64,000 bases of DNA, taken from contig NZ_FNEQ01000002.1 in NCBI RefSeq assembly GCF_900100205.1, forward strand, positions 62,001 to 126,000, in the 5' to 3' direction. This DNA is from Duganella sp. OV510 (GTDB lineage Bacteria > Pseudomonadota > Gammaproteobacteria > Burkholderiales > Burkholderiaceae_D). Below the pieces are notes generated by a model. The model was not told where the DNA came from. It saw nothing but the letters and a program-made list of their open reading frames with translations, and did not search any database. Positions 8,123 through 16,334 of this stretch are shown piece by piece; position 1 is the first letter of the stretch, and the number at the start of each line of letters is the position of its first letter. Both the position numbers and the translations under genes were made by a program.

Positions 8123-8778
8123 AGTTTGGGCACCATGTAGCCGAGGCCGCGCACGTTCTGGATCAGCTCGGCGCCGAGTTTCTTGCGCAGGCCGTGGATG
8201 TAGACTTCCACCGCATTGCTGTTGACTTCGTCCTTCCAGCTGTACAGCTTTTCTTCCAGCTGGTGGCGCGACAGCACAATGCCCGGACGGGCGATCAGTG
8301 CCTCCAGCACCGCCCATTCACGCGCCGACAGGCTGACCGGCTTGCCGTCGGCGATCACTTCGCGGGTTTGCGGATTGACGGTGACATTGCCATGCTCGAA
8401 CACCGGCTCGGCGCGGCCGGCCGAACGGCGCAGCAGCGCGCGGATGCGGGCCAGCAGCTCGTCCAGGTCGTAGGGTTTGAGGACGTAATCGTCGGCGCCG
8501 GCGTCGAGGCCGGCGATGCGCTGCTCCTTGGCGTCGCGCGCGGTGGCGATCAGCACTGGCGTCAGCTCCTTGCGCAGGCGCATCGAGCGCAGCACTTCCA
8601 GGCCATCCTTGCGCGGCAGGCCCAGGTCCAGCAGCACCAGGTCATAGGTCTGGGTTTGCAAGGCGGTATCGGCCATGTCGCCGTCCTTGACCCAATCGAC
8701 CGCGTAGTGCTCGGCCCGCAACAGGTCGAGCACCACTTCGCCGATCATTGTGTCGTCTTCTACCAGCAGAAGTCGCAT
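8119..8778 (-). CDS. OmpR-family response regulator
   Basis: A 219-residue regulator with receiver domain (acidic pair D8-D9, phospho-acceptor D51 in LVLLDLGLP, then IATARD and YVLKPYDLDELLAR) and a C-terminal winged-helix DNA-binding domain (about 125-219: LSAREWAVLEALI, then VEVYIHGLRKKLG). It is QseB/TctD-like. The gene sits between degP (40-50 nt upstream) and its cognate kinase (4-nt overlap). A TTGTTGTTTCCTTTCTG stretch lies just before the start; on the coding strand this gives an AGGAAA Shine-Dalgarno. Autoregulation of the degP operon is likely but not demonstrated. Confidence 0.92.
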   Translation of the reverse strand: MRLLLVEDDTMIGEVVLDLLRAEHYAVDWVKDGDMADTALQTQTYDLVLLDLGLPRKDGLEVLRSMRLRKELTPVLIATARDAKEQRIAGLDAGADDYVLKPYDLDELLARIRALLRRSAGRAEPVFEHGNVTVNPQTREVIADGKPVSLSAREWAVLEALIARPGIVLSRHQLEEKLYSWKDEVNSNAVEVYIHGLRKKLGAELIQNVRGLGYMVPKL

Positions 8779-8826
8779 ATTGTTGTTTCCTTTCTGTTTT
8801 TGTTGAGCGTTCTGCCAGCCCGAGGT

Positions 8827-10338
8827 TTATCCCAGGCGGACCGGGATAAAGATTTTATCGTCGCCGCGCTGGATCAGCAATGCCACCGACTTGGACGACT
8901 TGCCGACCACCTCGCGCACCTGGTCGATACTGTTGACCGGGCGACCATTTACCGACAGTAACACATCACCCGGCTGCACACCGGCGTTGGCTGCCGCGCC
9001 GCCCGCATCCTGGATCAGCAGGCCGTTCGGGATGCCGGATTCCTGCCGTTCGGCCGGATTCAGCGGACGCAGCGCCAGGCCCAGGCGCAGCTTGGCACTG
9101 GCCGGGTCGGCCGACTGGGCGTCCGCCTGCGCGGCCACCTTGTCATTCGCGTTGCCCAGCGTGGCGACGATCTGCACCGGCTTGCCCTGGCGCCATACGT
9201 CCAGCGTGATTTTCTCGCCCGGCGTCGACAGGCCCACCACCGACGGCAGGTCGACCGAGCTGACGATCTTCTGGCCGTTCAGCGAACGGATCACGTCGCC
9301 GGCTTTCAGGCCGGCCTTGTCGGCCGGGCCGCCGCGCTCGACGTTGGAAATCAGCGCGCCTTCCGGCGTGGCCAGGTTGAAGGAATCGGCAAAGCCCTGG
9401 TTCACTTCCTGTACCGTCACGCCCAGCTTGGCGTGCACCACCTTGCCGGTGGCAACGATCTGGTTCTTGATCTTGTTCGCCACATCAATCGGGATGGCGA
9501 ACGACAAGCCCTGGTAGCCGCCGGTCTGGCTGTAGATCTGCGAGTTGATGCCGACCACTTCGCCACGCGTGTTGAACAGCGGGCCGCCGGAGTTACCCGG
9601 ATTGACCGCCACGTCGGTCTGGATGAACGGCACATTACCATCCGGCAGCGAGCGGCCCTTGGCGCTGACCACGCCGGCGGTCACAGTATTGTCGAGGCCG
9701 TATGGTGAACCGATCGCCAGCACCCATTCGCCTACTTTCAGGTCGTTGCTCTTGGCCAGTGGCACCACCGGCAGGTCCTTGGCGTCGATCTTCAGCACGG
9801 CGACGTCGCTTTGCGGGTCGGAACCCAGCACCTTGGCGCGGAATTCGCGGCGGTCGGTCAGCTTGACCACCACCTCGCTGGCGTCACGCACCACGTGGGC
9901 ATTGGTCAGGATGATGCCGTCCGAACTGATGATGAAGCCCGAGCCCAGCCCATGGCTTGGCGCCTGGCGCTGCTGGCCGCGTTGCTGACCCTGGAATCGG
10001 CGGAAGAATTCATAGAAGGGATCGTCGGCAAACGGATCGTTGCGGCCCTGCGGGCCATCGCCATCGTAAGCGGTCTTGGTGCTGCCGGTGACATTGATGT
10101 TGACCACCGCAGGGCCATTGTGGGCGACGATGACGCTGAAGTCCGGCAGGGAAATGGACGGCGCTGCAACAGCTGCCGGCGCTGGCGCGGCGGCAACCGC
10201 CGGGGCAACCATGGCAACGGTAGGCGTGTTGGCGGCGGCCACGGCGGCGTTCTGCTTGACAGCGACTGCACCGCCGACACCGACCACGCCCAGTACGGCG
10301 ACAGCGATGGCAGCACGCTTGAGAGTAGTGTTGGACAT
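8827..10338 (-). CDS. Do/DegP-family periplasmic serine protease
   Basis: A 503-residue HtrA protein that degrades or refolds misfolded envelope proteins. An N-terminal hydrophobic segment (about 8-25) and an Ala/Pro-rich linker precede the trypsin-like domain. The catalytic triad is visible: His148 in TNAHVV, Asp178 in SDVAVLK and Ser250 in NPGNSGGPL. Two PDZ domains follow (about 290-385 and 410-503). AGGAG 7 nt before the ATG fixes the start. Upstream, TTAGAT-GT-ATCTAA (10365-10378) and CCTAA-N4-TTAGG near 10385 are palindromes that could be regulator sites. The gene heads a same-strand cluster with a two-component system, an arrangement that suggests envelope-stress feedback. Confidence 0.92.
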   Translation of the reverse strand: MSNTTLKRAAIAVAVLGVVGVGGAVAVKQNAAVAAANTPTVAMVAPAVAAAPAPAAVAAPSISLPDFSVIVAHNGPAVVNINVTGSTKTAYDGDGPQGRNDPFADDPFYEFFRRFQGQQRGQQRQAPSHGLGSGFIISSDGIILTNAHVVRDASEVVVKLTDRREFRAKVLGSDPQSDVAVLKIDAKDLPVVPLAKSNDLKVGEWVLAIGSPYGLDNTVTAGVVSAKGRSLPDGNVPFIQTDVAVNPGNSGGPLFNTRGEVVGINSQIYSQTGGYQGLSFAIPIDVANKIKNQIVATGKVVHAKLGVTVQEVNQGFADSFNLATPEGALISNVERGGPADKAGLKAGDVIRSLNGQKIVSSVDLPSVVGLSTPGEKITLDVWRQGKPVQIVATLGNANDKVAAQADAQSADPASAKLRLGLALRPLNPAERQESGIPNGLLIQDAGGAAANAGVQPGDVLLSVNGRPVNSIDQVREVVGKSSKSVALLIQRGDDKIFIPVRLG

Positions 10339-10442
10339 AACGGTTCTCCTATTGGATGAAGACTTTAGATGTATCTAATATGAGCCTAAAAACTTAGGCG
10401 CTGCTTAGAAAATCCTGGCCGAAATATCTTGTTACAACGCAA

Positions 10443-10467
10443 AACTGGCCGGATAAACCGGCCAGTT
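10443..10467 (-). terminator. Rho-independent terminator of hsp20
   Basis: AACTGGCCGG and CCGGCCAGTT form a perfect 10-bp stem with a 5-nt loop. Read on the minus strand it ends in TTTTG. It lies 24 nt past the hsp20 stop and before the degP promoter region. Confidence 0.75.
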
Positions 10468-10490
10468 GCAAAGACTACATCAAAGCTGGA

Positions 10491-10946
10491 TCAAGCGACT
10501 TGACGCTGCTCCAGGGCGGTGACGTTGTCGCCGCCGTCGATGACGATTTTACGTGGTTTCAGCGCTTCAGGAATCTCACGCACCAGTTCGATGGTCAGCA
10601 TGCCGTTGTCGAAGCTGGCGCCGGTCACTTTGACGTGGTTGGCCAGCTGGAAGCGCTGTTCGAAGTCACGGGCGGCGATGCCTCGGTGCAGGAAGGTACG
10701 CTCGGTGGTGTCCTTCTGCTTGCGGCCAATCACGGTCAGCGAATCACGCTCGAAGGTGATGTCGATTTCCGCACGGCTGAAGCCTGCCAGCGCCATCACG
10801 ATGCGGTATTGGTCATCCGATACCAGCTCGATGTTGTAGGGAGGATAGCTAGGGGTGTCGTTGCGCTGGGCGTCGTTGAGCATTTGTGCCAGACGATCAA
10901 AGCCGATAGCCGAACGATACAGTGGGGTCAGGTCAAAATTACGCAT
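10491..10946 (-). CDS. Small heat shock protein Hsp20 (IbpA-like)
   Basis: A 151-residue ATP-independent holdase that keeps unfolding proteins soluble for later refolding. The alpha-crystallin domain spans about 35-125 (PPYNIELV, ALAGFSRAEIDITFE, LHRGIAARDFEQRFQL, ASFDNGMLTIELVREIPE), and KIVI near 133-136 is the C-terminal IxI-type anchor. The start at 10946 (MRNFDLTPLY) is typical of bacterial class A proteins and is preceded by AAGGA; the frame extends further upstream but through the leader RNA. Regulation is visible at two levels: a sigma-32-like promoter and a ROSE-type hairpin over the RBS. Divergent from the M61 peptidase gene. Confidence 0.92.
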   Translation of the reverse strand: MRNFDLTPLYRSAIGFDRLAQMLNDAQRNDTPSYPPYNIELVSDDQYRIVMALAGFSRAEIDITFERDSLTVIGRKQKDTTERTFLHRGIAARDFEQRFQLANHVKVTGASFDNGMLTIELVREIPEALKPRKIVIDGGDNVTALEQRQVA

Positions 10947-10951
10947 GGTAG

Positions 10952-10976
10952 ATATCCTTTTCAGTTTAAGCGATAT
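10952..10976 (-). promoter_or_regulatory. ROSE-type RNA thermometer over the hsp20 RBS
   Basis: On the coding strand ATATCGCTT pairs with AAGGATAT across an 8-nt loop, leaving a single bulged G. This is the hallmark of ROSE elements: a UYGCU motif (here UCGCU) opposite the AGGA Shine-Dalgarno with one G unpaired. The stem melts on heating and frees the RBS 7 nt before the ATG. A further GGGGAATTCCCC palindrome (10983-10994) lies upstream in the leader. Confidence 0.75.
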
Positions 10977-11030
10977 GTTGGTGGGGAATTCCCCGCTCGC
11001 GGCCCCCGTCCTGGGCAACCGCTGAGTCCC

Positions 11031-11058
11031 ATATAAGTCGCCCCGGAACGCTTTCAAG
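11031..11058 (-). promoter_or_regulatory. Sigma-32 (RpoH)-like promoter of hsp20
   Basis: On the minus strand CTTGAAA (11058-11052) is a perfect heat-shock -35 element, followed after 13 nt by ACTTATAT (11038-11031), which fits the ATNT end of the -10 consensus but not its C-run. It lies about 85 nt upstream of the start codon, leaving room for the thermometer leader. Confidence 0.6.
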
Positions 11059-11130
11059 AGGTTTTTTTGAAAAATTTTTCGTTTCCCGCGTGCTACACTC
11101 TTTTTCTTGTCAACCGTTTTATCAAAGATT

Positions 11131-13011
11131 ATGTCCCTGACTCGTGCCGTACTTGCCGGCCTGCTGGCTACCGCCTTCAGCGCCCAGGCCGCCGCCATTT
11201 CCGAACAGCCCTATCCGGGCACCATCGTGCTGAAAGTGGACGCCACCAATAATGCGCAACAAATCTTCCGCGTCACGCAGAACATTCCGGCCCAGCCCGG
11301 CAAGCTGACGCTGCTGTATCCTCAGTGGGTGGTGGCCAATCACGGCCCGAGCGGCGCGCTGAACCAGTTTGCCGGCTTCAAGGTCAGCACGGGCGGCAAG
11401 GCACTGAACTGGAAGCGCGATCCGCTCAATGTCTGGTCCTTCGAGATCGACGTGCCAAACGGCGCCAGCTCGGTCGACGTGGAATTCCAGTACGTGTCGC
11501 CGGTGGAAGCCAGCCAGGGCCGCACCACCTTCACCAACGACATTCTTGGCGTGCAATGGCAATCGCTGGCGCTGTACCCGGCCGGCTACCGCAGCCGCAA
11601 CATCACCGTGCAGCCGAACCTGACCGTGCCGCCGGGCTGGCAGTTCGGCAGCGCGCTGGAAGTGAGCGAGCGCAAGGGCGACGCCATCGCCTTCAAGCCG
11701 CTCGACCTGGAAACCCTGCTGGACTCGCCGCTGTTCGCCGGCCGCTACTTCCGCCGCATCGACCTCGATCCGGGCGCCAAGCTGCCGGTGCACCTGAACC
11801 TGGTGGCCGACAGCCCGGAGCAGCTGGAAGCAACGCCGGAACAGATCGCGCCGCACCGCGCGCTGATCCAGCAAGCCTACAAGCTGTTCAACTCCAAGCA
11901 CTACAAGCACTACGACTTCCTGCTGGCGATCAGCGACGAGTTCGGCGGCATTGGCCGCGAGCATCACCAGTCCAGCGAGAACGGCGTCAAGCTCGGCTAC
12001 TTCACCGAATGGAACAAATACGAAGCGCGCCGCGAACTGCTGCCGCATGAATTTACGCACTCGTGGAATGGCAAGTTCCGCCGTCCGGACGGCCAGGACG
12101 TGCCGAACTTCAACACCCCGCTCGACAACTCGCTGCTGTGGGTGTACGAAGGCCAGACGCAATACTGGGGCGCGGTGCTGGGTGCACGCTCGGGCCTGCT
12201 CAAGCCGGAAAACACGATGGACCTGCTGGCCGCCTCGGCCGCGCGCCTGGACAACGTCAAGGGGCGCGAATGGCGCGCGGTGCAGGACACCACCTACGAT
12301 CCTATCGTCAACGCCCGCCGCCCGCAGGTGTGGAACAACTGGCAGCGCGGCGAGGACTACTACCAGGAAGGCCAGCTGATCTGGCTGGACGCCGACACCC
12401 GCATCCGTGAAATGTCGGGCGGCAAGCGCTCGCTGAACGATTTCGCCCGCGCCTTCTTCGGCGTCGACGACGGCATGTACGTCGCCAAGCACTACACCTT
12501 TGACGAAGTGGTGAAAGCGCTCAACGCCGTGCAGCCTTACGACTGGGCCACCTTCCTGCGCAGCCGCGTGGAAAGCCACGGACCGGGCGCACCGCTGGAC
12601 GGCCTGACGCGCGCCGGCTGGAAACTGGTCTACACCGAAAAGCAGACCGACTTCCTGAAAGCCCAGGAAGACCTGAGCAAGTCGGCCAACTTCCAGTATT
12701 CGCTGGGCTTTTCGGTCAGCTCGGAAGGCAAGCTGGAGTCGTTCATCTGGGAAGGCGTCGGCTTCAAGGCTGGCCTGTCAGGCAACACCACGCTGCTGGC
12801 AGTCAACGGCCGCGCCTACAAGCCGGAAATCCTGCGCACCGCGATCATCGCAGCCAAGACTGCAAAAGAGCCGATCAACCTGCTGGTCAAGAAAGGTAAT
12901 CTGTATCAGACCGTGGCGCTGGATTACCATGATGGCCTGAAGTACCCGCGCCTGGAACGCATCCCCGGCACGCCGGATCGCCTGACAGAGATCCTGAAGC
13001 CACTGAAATAA
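11131..13011 (+). CDS. M61 (glycyl aminopeptidase) family metallopeptidase with PDZ domain
   Basis: A 626-residue exported zinc peptidase. The start MSLTRAVLAGLL gives a cleavable signal peptide ending SAQAAA; the upstream TTG at 11107 is not needed. An N-terminal beta-rich M61 domain precedes the zinc site HEFTH (306-310) with a downstream glutamate in WVYEGQTQYWG, matching the gluzincin pattern of the family. A PDZ-like segment occupies about residues 500-590 (LGFSVSSEGKL, LAVNGRAYKPEIL). Family members are thought to trim N-terminal Gly or Ala from peptides. Divergent from hsp20 and closed by a strong hairpin terminator. Confidence 0.88.
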   Translation: MSLTRAVLAGLLATAFSAQAAAISEQPYPGTIVLKVDATNNAQQIFRVTQNIPAQPGKLTLLYPQWVVANHGPSGALNQFAGFKVSTGGKALNWKRDPLNVWSFEIDVPNGASSVDVEFQYVSPVEASQGRTTFTNDILGVQWQSLALYPAGYRSRNITVQPNLTVPPGWQFGSALEVSERKGDAIAFKPLDLETLLDSPLFAGRYFRRIDLDPGAKLPVHLNLVADSPEQLEATPEQIAPHRALIQQAYKLFNSKHYKHYDFLLAISDEFGGIGREHHQSSENGVKLGYFTEWNKYEARRELLPHEFTHSWNGKFRRPDGQDVPNFNTPLDNSLLWVYEGQTQYWGAVLGARSGLLKPENTMDLLAASAARLDNVKGREWRAVQDTTYDPIVNARRPQVWNNWQRGEDYYQEGQLIWLDADTRIREMSGGKRSLNDFARAFFGVDDGMYVAKHYTFDEVVKALNAVQPYDWATFLRSRVESHGPGAPLDGLTRAGWKLVYTEKQTDFLKAQEDLSKSANFQYSLGFSVSSEGKLESFIWEGVGFKAGLSGNTTLLAVNGRAYKPEILRTAIIAAKTAKEPINLLVKKGNLYQTVALDYHDGLKYPRLERIPGTPDRLTEILKPLK

Positions 13012-13020
13012 GCTTCGCCG

Positions 13021-13049
13021 CGCCGCGCCCGCTTGTACAGGGCGCGGCG
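13021..13049 (+). terminator. GC-rich hairpin terminator after the M61 gene
   Basis: CGCCGCGCCC and GGGCGCGGCG form a perfect 10-bp stem with a 9-nt loop, starting 10 nt after the stop codon. Only a short TT follows, so termination may be imperfect. Confidence 0.6.
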
Positions 13050-13055
13050 TTGTGG

Positions 13056-13090
13056 CCGGATGGATTATCGTTATGAAAATTCATCCGGAG
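13056..13090 (+). promoter_or_regulatory. Inverted repeat overlapping the GST RBS
   Basis: CCGGATG (13056-13062) pairs exactly with CATCCGG (13082-13088); with one G-T wobble the stem continues as ATT/AAT. The right arm includes the first bases of the CCGGAG Shine-Dalgarno serving the ATG at 13098. Confidence 0.35.
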
Positions 13091-13097
13091 ACCGCGC

Positions 13098-13736
13098 ATG
13101 TTGACCCTGCATACCTGGACCACGCCCAACGGTCGCAAAATCCCTATCATGCTGGAAGAACTGGGCCTGGAATACGACATCCTGGCCGTCGACATCAGCA
13201 AGGGCGAACAGTTCAAGCCAGAATTCCTGGCAATTTCCCCGAATAACAAAATCCCCGCCATCGTCGAGACCGACAACAACGGTAACAGTTTCAGCATTTT
13301 TGAAAGCGGCGCCATCCTGACCTATCTGGCAGAGAAGACCGGCAAGCTGCTGCCCGCTTCCGGCCCGGAGCGCTACAAGGTGCTGGAATGGCTGCACTGG
13401 CAAATCGGCGGCCTCGGCCCGATGCTCGGCCAGGCCGGTTTCTTCGCCGTGCGCTCGGAAGAAAAATCGCCACTGGCGATCAAGCATTTCATCGAAGAAG
13501 CTGACCGCCTGCTGGGCGTGATGGACAAGCAGCTCGCCAAACACGCCTATATCGCCGGCAACGATTACAGCATTGCCGACATCGCCTGCTATCCATGGAC
13601 CGTGGCCGTGCTCGACAAGATGCGCCCGGTGCTGGGCGAGCAGATGGACAGCAAGCCGCACCTGAAGCGCTGGCTGGCGCTGATCGGCGCGCGCCCGGCC
13701 GTACAGCGCGGCATGGCTTTACCGAAAGTGGACTAA
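13098..13736 (+). CDS. Glutathione S-transferase (YfcG/Nu-class-like)
   Basis: A 212-residue cytosolic GST. The thioredoxin-fold N-terminal domain opens LHTWTTPNGRKIPIMLEEL; the TPNG motif is the Thr/Asn active-site signature of the YfcG and Ure2-like group, which show disulfide-bond reductase activity with glutathione. NNKIPAI and FESGAIL form the GSH site. The helical C-terminal domain carries LHWQIGGLGPMLGQ, another marker of this class, and the YSIADIACYPW N-capping motif. GGAG lies 7 nt upstream of the ATG. The next gene starts 16 nt after the stop. Confidence 0.88.
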   Translation: MLTLHTWTTPNGRKIPIMLEELGLEYDILAVDISKGEQFKPEFLAISPNNKIPAIVETDNNGNSFSIFESGAILTYLAEKTGKLLPASGPERYKVLEWLHWQIGGLGPMLGQAGFFAVRSEEKSPLAIKHFIEEADRLLGVMDKQLAKHAYIAGNDYSIADIACYPWTVAVLDKMRPVLGEQMDSKPHLKRWLALIGARPAVQRGMALPKVD

Positions 13737-13752
13737 GCTGTATGCTGCGCCC

Positions 13753-14091
13753 ATGAACAATGACACCGACATCCAGCTCAGCGGCCCATTCACGGCCACC
13801 GACGGCTCCGGCCGTGCCCACGACGCCAAGGCGATCCGTATCTTCGACGAAGGTTATGGCGCCATCGAGGTTTATGTGGATTTCAAGGCGCCTATCAGCG
13901 GCTTGCACAAGGACAAGGCGCTGATCGCCGCCGTGGTGGCGCAACTGCGCACCGTCGGCTACAAAGGCCCGGACCTGATCGCCGGCGACCCGGTACTACA
14001 GGAAAACCGCCTGCTGGTGCTGGATACGCCCGATGAATTCAACGCCTTCGCCGCCAGCAAGGGCTGGAAAGACCTGTCGGAAGATTTCTAA
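13753..14091 (+). CDS. Hypothetical protein (112 residues)
   Basis: A small soluble acidic protein starting [20 protein letters not shown] and ending WKDLSEDF. No signal peptide, membrane segment or known motif is recognised. It closely follows the GST gene on the same strand, so it may share its transcript, and its stop overlaps that of the convergent hydrolase gene by 4 nt. GC content and codon use resemble neighbouring core genes, which supports it being real. Confidence 0.6.
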   Translation: MNNDTDIQLSGPFTATDGSGRAHDAKAIRIFDEGYGAIEVYVDFKAPISGLHKDKALIAAVVAQLRTVGYKGPDLIAGDPVLQENRLLVLDTPDEFNAFAASKGWKDLSEDF

Positions 14092-14852
14092 AAGATATAC
14101 CGGTCTGCCCAGGCTGCGATCAGATTGGCGACGTAAGCCGCGTCTTCGCGCCTGGTCAGCAAATGATCGGCATCATCCAGCGAGATAAAACTTTTCGGAT
14201 GCTTGGCGGCGGTGAAAATTTCCATCGCATTGCTGAGGCTGACCGTATCGTCGCCCGGCGCATGCATCACCAGCAAGGCGCGCCGCAGCGCCGCAATTTT
14301 TTCCTTCAAGTTATGCTCACCCGCATCGTCAACGAACTGTTGCTTGATGCGGAAGGGCCGTCCCGCCAGTTGCACTTGCGCCTCGCCTTCGCGCGCGATT
14401 TCCTCCAGATGCTGATCGAACATGCCGGTCACATAGACCGGGTTCGCCGGCGCGGCGATTGTCACCACCGCTTTCACTTCCGGCATCTGCTCTGCTGCCG
14501 CCAACGCCGCCGCACCACCCAGGCTATGGCCGATCAGCAGCGACGGCGCCTGCAAGGTTGCACGCATGAAATCGGCAGCCGCCACCAGGTCAGCCAGGTT
14601 CGATGAAAAATTGGTGTTGGCAAATTCGCCTTCACTGGCGCCAAGGCCGGTAAAGTCGAAACGCAGCACGGCAACACCATGCCCGGCCAGCGCTTCCGCC
14701 ACACGCCGGGCGGCCAGCACGTCCTTGCCGCAGGTGAAGCAATGGGCGAACAGCGCATAGGCTTTCACGTCACCATCCGGCCCGTCCAGGCGCGCAGACA
14801 GCTTGTGCCCGTGGGCGCCGGTGAATTCTAGTCGTTGTGATTTCATACGCAT
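14088..14852 (-). CDS. Alpha/beta hydrolase (serine aminopeptidase S33-like)
   Basis: A 254-residue alpha/beta hydrolase. The oxyanion region HCFTCGKD (about 36-43), the phrase [15 protein letters not shown] and the nucleophile elbow GHSLGG (Ser about 108) are clear; an acid in HAPGDDTVS and a late histidine in DDADHLL complete a plausible triad. The sequence resembles the hydrolase half of hydrolase-OsmC fusion proteins, but no OsmC domain is attached here. The start is 14852 or an in-frame ATG at 14846. It begins 3 nt after the imuB stop, so it is probably the third gene of the LexA-controlled operon, in the place where dnaE2/imuC is often found. Confidence 0.8.
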   Translation of the reverse strand: MRMKSQRLEFTGAHGHKLSARLDGPDGDVKAYALFAHCFTCGKDVLAARRVAEALAGHGVAVLRFDFTGLGASEGEFANTNFSSNLADLVAAADFMRATLQAPSLLIGHSLGGAAALAAAEQMPEVKAVVTIAAPANPVYVTGMFDQHLEEIAREGEAQVQLAGRPFRIKQQFVDDAGEHNLKEKIAALRRALLVMHAPGDDTVSLSNAMEIFTAAKHPKSFISLDDADHLLTRREDAAYVANLIAAWADRYIF

Positions 14853-14855
14853 ACT

Positions 14856-16334
14856 TTAACCGAAGAGGCCGTGCAGATACCAGCGCGTTTCCGGCTCGGT
14901 GGCGCTGGCGTCGCGCTCCTTGAACAGCCAGTAGTGCGCATGGTCCTCGCCCTGCGCCATGAAATAGTCACGCGCTTGCATCGTGCCCCACCAGCCGGCT
15001 TCGATACGCTCACCGGTCGAGCGGATGCGCAGCGGCGAGCCGTAGTAAGGGCGGTGGTCGCGGATCAGCAAGGGAATCGGCTTGGGCAACAGCCAGGTCG
15101 GACGCGGCAAGGCGGTCACATCGGCCGGCAGCTGTGCGCGCGCATCGGCCGGACGGATTTTTTCCTGGATGCTGCGCCAGACATTGGCCTGCTCCGGCCG
15201 GTAATCGGCGCTGGGCGCGGCTTGCAGCACATTGTCCGCGCCCAGGCGCGCGGCCAGCAATTCCAGCAGGCGCTGCCAATCCTCCTTGCTGCCACCGGGT
15301 TCGGGAAACAGCGAGTCGCTGGGTGGCGCCATCGGTTGCACTTGCGGTGCTTCCAGGCTCAGACCGATCACCGGTGCCTGCAGTTCCTGCTTGGCCAGGC
15401 GTTCTTTCAGCAGACGCACCAGATGCCCGTCTTTCCAGGTCGGTTCGGCCAGCACGATTTCGATCATGCTGGGCGGACGGGCGGTGCGGCCACGCTCATG
15501 CTCCAGCAATAACCGGATGCGCTCCACCGCCAGCTGACGTGCGCTGAGCCAGCCTGTCAGTTGCAGCACCAGCCGGTGCGCACCGAACAGCAAGGCTTCC
15601 GCATTTTCCACGCGATCAAACAATTCCATCTTCGCGTGGAAGCTGGCCGGCGCTTCCAGCCATTGATGCATTTCCGGACGGGCGCCGTGGGCGTCATCCA
15701 GCATGTCGAGCAAGGCGCGGCCACAGCGCCTTTGCAAGCCGGGACGCGGCAAGCGGCGCAAATGCCCCAGCGTCATGCAGCCTATGCCTTCCATCCAGTC
15801 CAGATAGGCGCGGGCCGGCGGCAGCACGCCGACCGGCAGGGTTTCCAGGCGGCGCTCCAGCGATGCCATCGTCAAGGCCCGACCGGCATTGCAACGCGCC
15901 AGCAGCCAGGCGCCGCGCGCGGTCGGCGCGCAACTCAACGTGCCAGTGAAACCCAGCGCACGCACGCTGTCCGCCACCTTGCGGCACAAGGACTGGATGC
16001 CGCCGAACAGCCGCAGGCTGGCGCCGACATCCAGCAACAACGTGGCTTCCTCCGCTTCCGCCAGTTGCGGCGTGAATTGCAGCAGCGCCATCGCCACCGC
16101 CTGCAAGGCCTCCGCCTCCAGCGGCAGCGAGCGTTGCTGGAACTGCGTTTGCGGCGCCAGCATGATGGCGCCGCCGCGCCGCAAGCCGGTGCGCACGCCA
16201 GCCTCATAAGCAGCATCCGACAGGGCGATGACCCGCTCCTGCTCCAGCACCACGGTACAATGGTCAGCCGACCAGCGTGGGCTGTATACTTCGAGCGGGA
16301 GCCGTGGCAGGTGTAGAGCGATCCAGAGGCGCAT
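14856..16334 (-). CDS. imuB: ImuB, Y-family DNA polymerase-like mutasome protein
   Basis: A 492-residue protein starting MRLWIALHLPRLPLE, typical of ImuB. These are Y-family polymerase homologues that lack catalytic competence and bridge ImuA, the beta clamp and the error-prone polymerase DnaE2 during damage-induced mutagenesis. The N-terminal half carries the palm/finger fold (VIALSDAAYEAGVRTGLRRG; LLDVGASLRLFGG) with the helix-hairpin-helix stretch around GCMTLGHLRRLPRPG. Its ATG lies inside imuA (71-nt overlap in another frame), so translation is coupled. dnaE2 does not follow; an alpha/beta hydrolase gene does. Confidence 0.9.
   Translation of the reverse strand: MRLWIALHLPRLPLEVYSPRWSADHCTVVLEQERVIALSDAAYEAGVRTGLRRGGAIMLAPQTQFQQRSLPLEAEALQAVAMALLQFTPQLAEAEEATLLLDVGASLRLFGGIQSLCRKVADSVRALGFTGTLSCAPTARGAWLLARCNAGRALTMASLERRLETLPVGVLPPARAYLDWMEGIGCMTLGHLRRLPRPGLQRRCGRALLDMLDDAHGARPEMHQWLEAPASFHAKMELFDRVENAEALLFGAHRLVLQLTGWLSARQLAVERIRLLLEHERGRTARPPSMIEIVLAEPTWKDGHLVRLLKERLAKQELQAPVIGLSLEAPQVQPMAPPSDSLFPEPGGSKEDWQRLLELLAARLGADNVLQAAPSADYRPEQANVWRSIQEKIRPADARAQLPADVTALPRPTWLLPKPIPLLIRDHRPYYGSPLRIRSTGERIEAGWWGTMQARDYFMAQGEDHAHYWLFKERDASATEPETRWYLHGLFG

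Noticed and set aside
8123..8317. Longer histidine kinase starting inside the response regulator gene
   Set aside because: The ATGA overlap at 8119-8122 and a hydrophobic N-terminus right after it show the true start; the extra residues are out-of-frame regulator sequence.
10947..11198. 84-codon N-terminal extension of Hsp20
   Set aside because: It runs through the promoter and thermometer leader; Hsp20 similarity starts at MRNFDLTPLY behind AAGGA.
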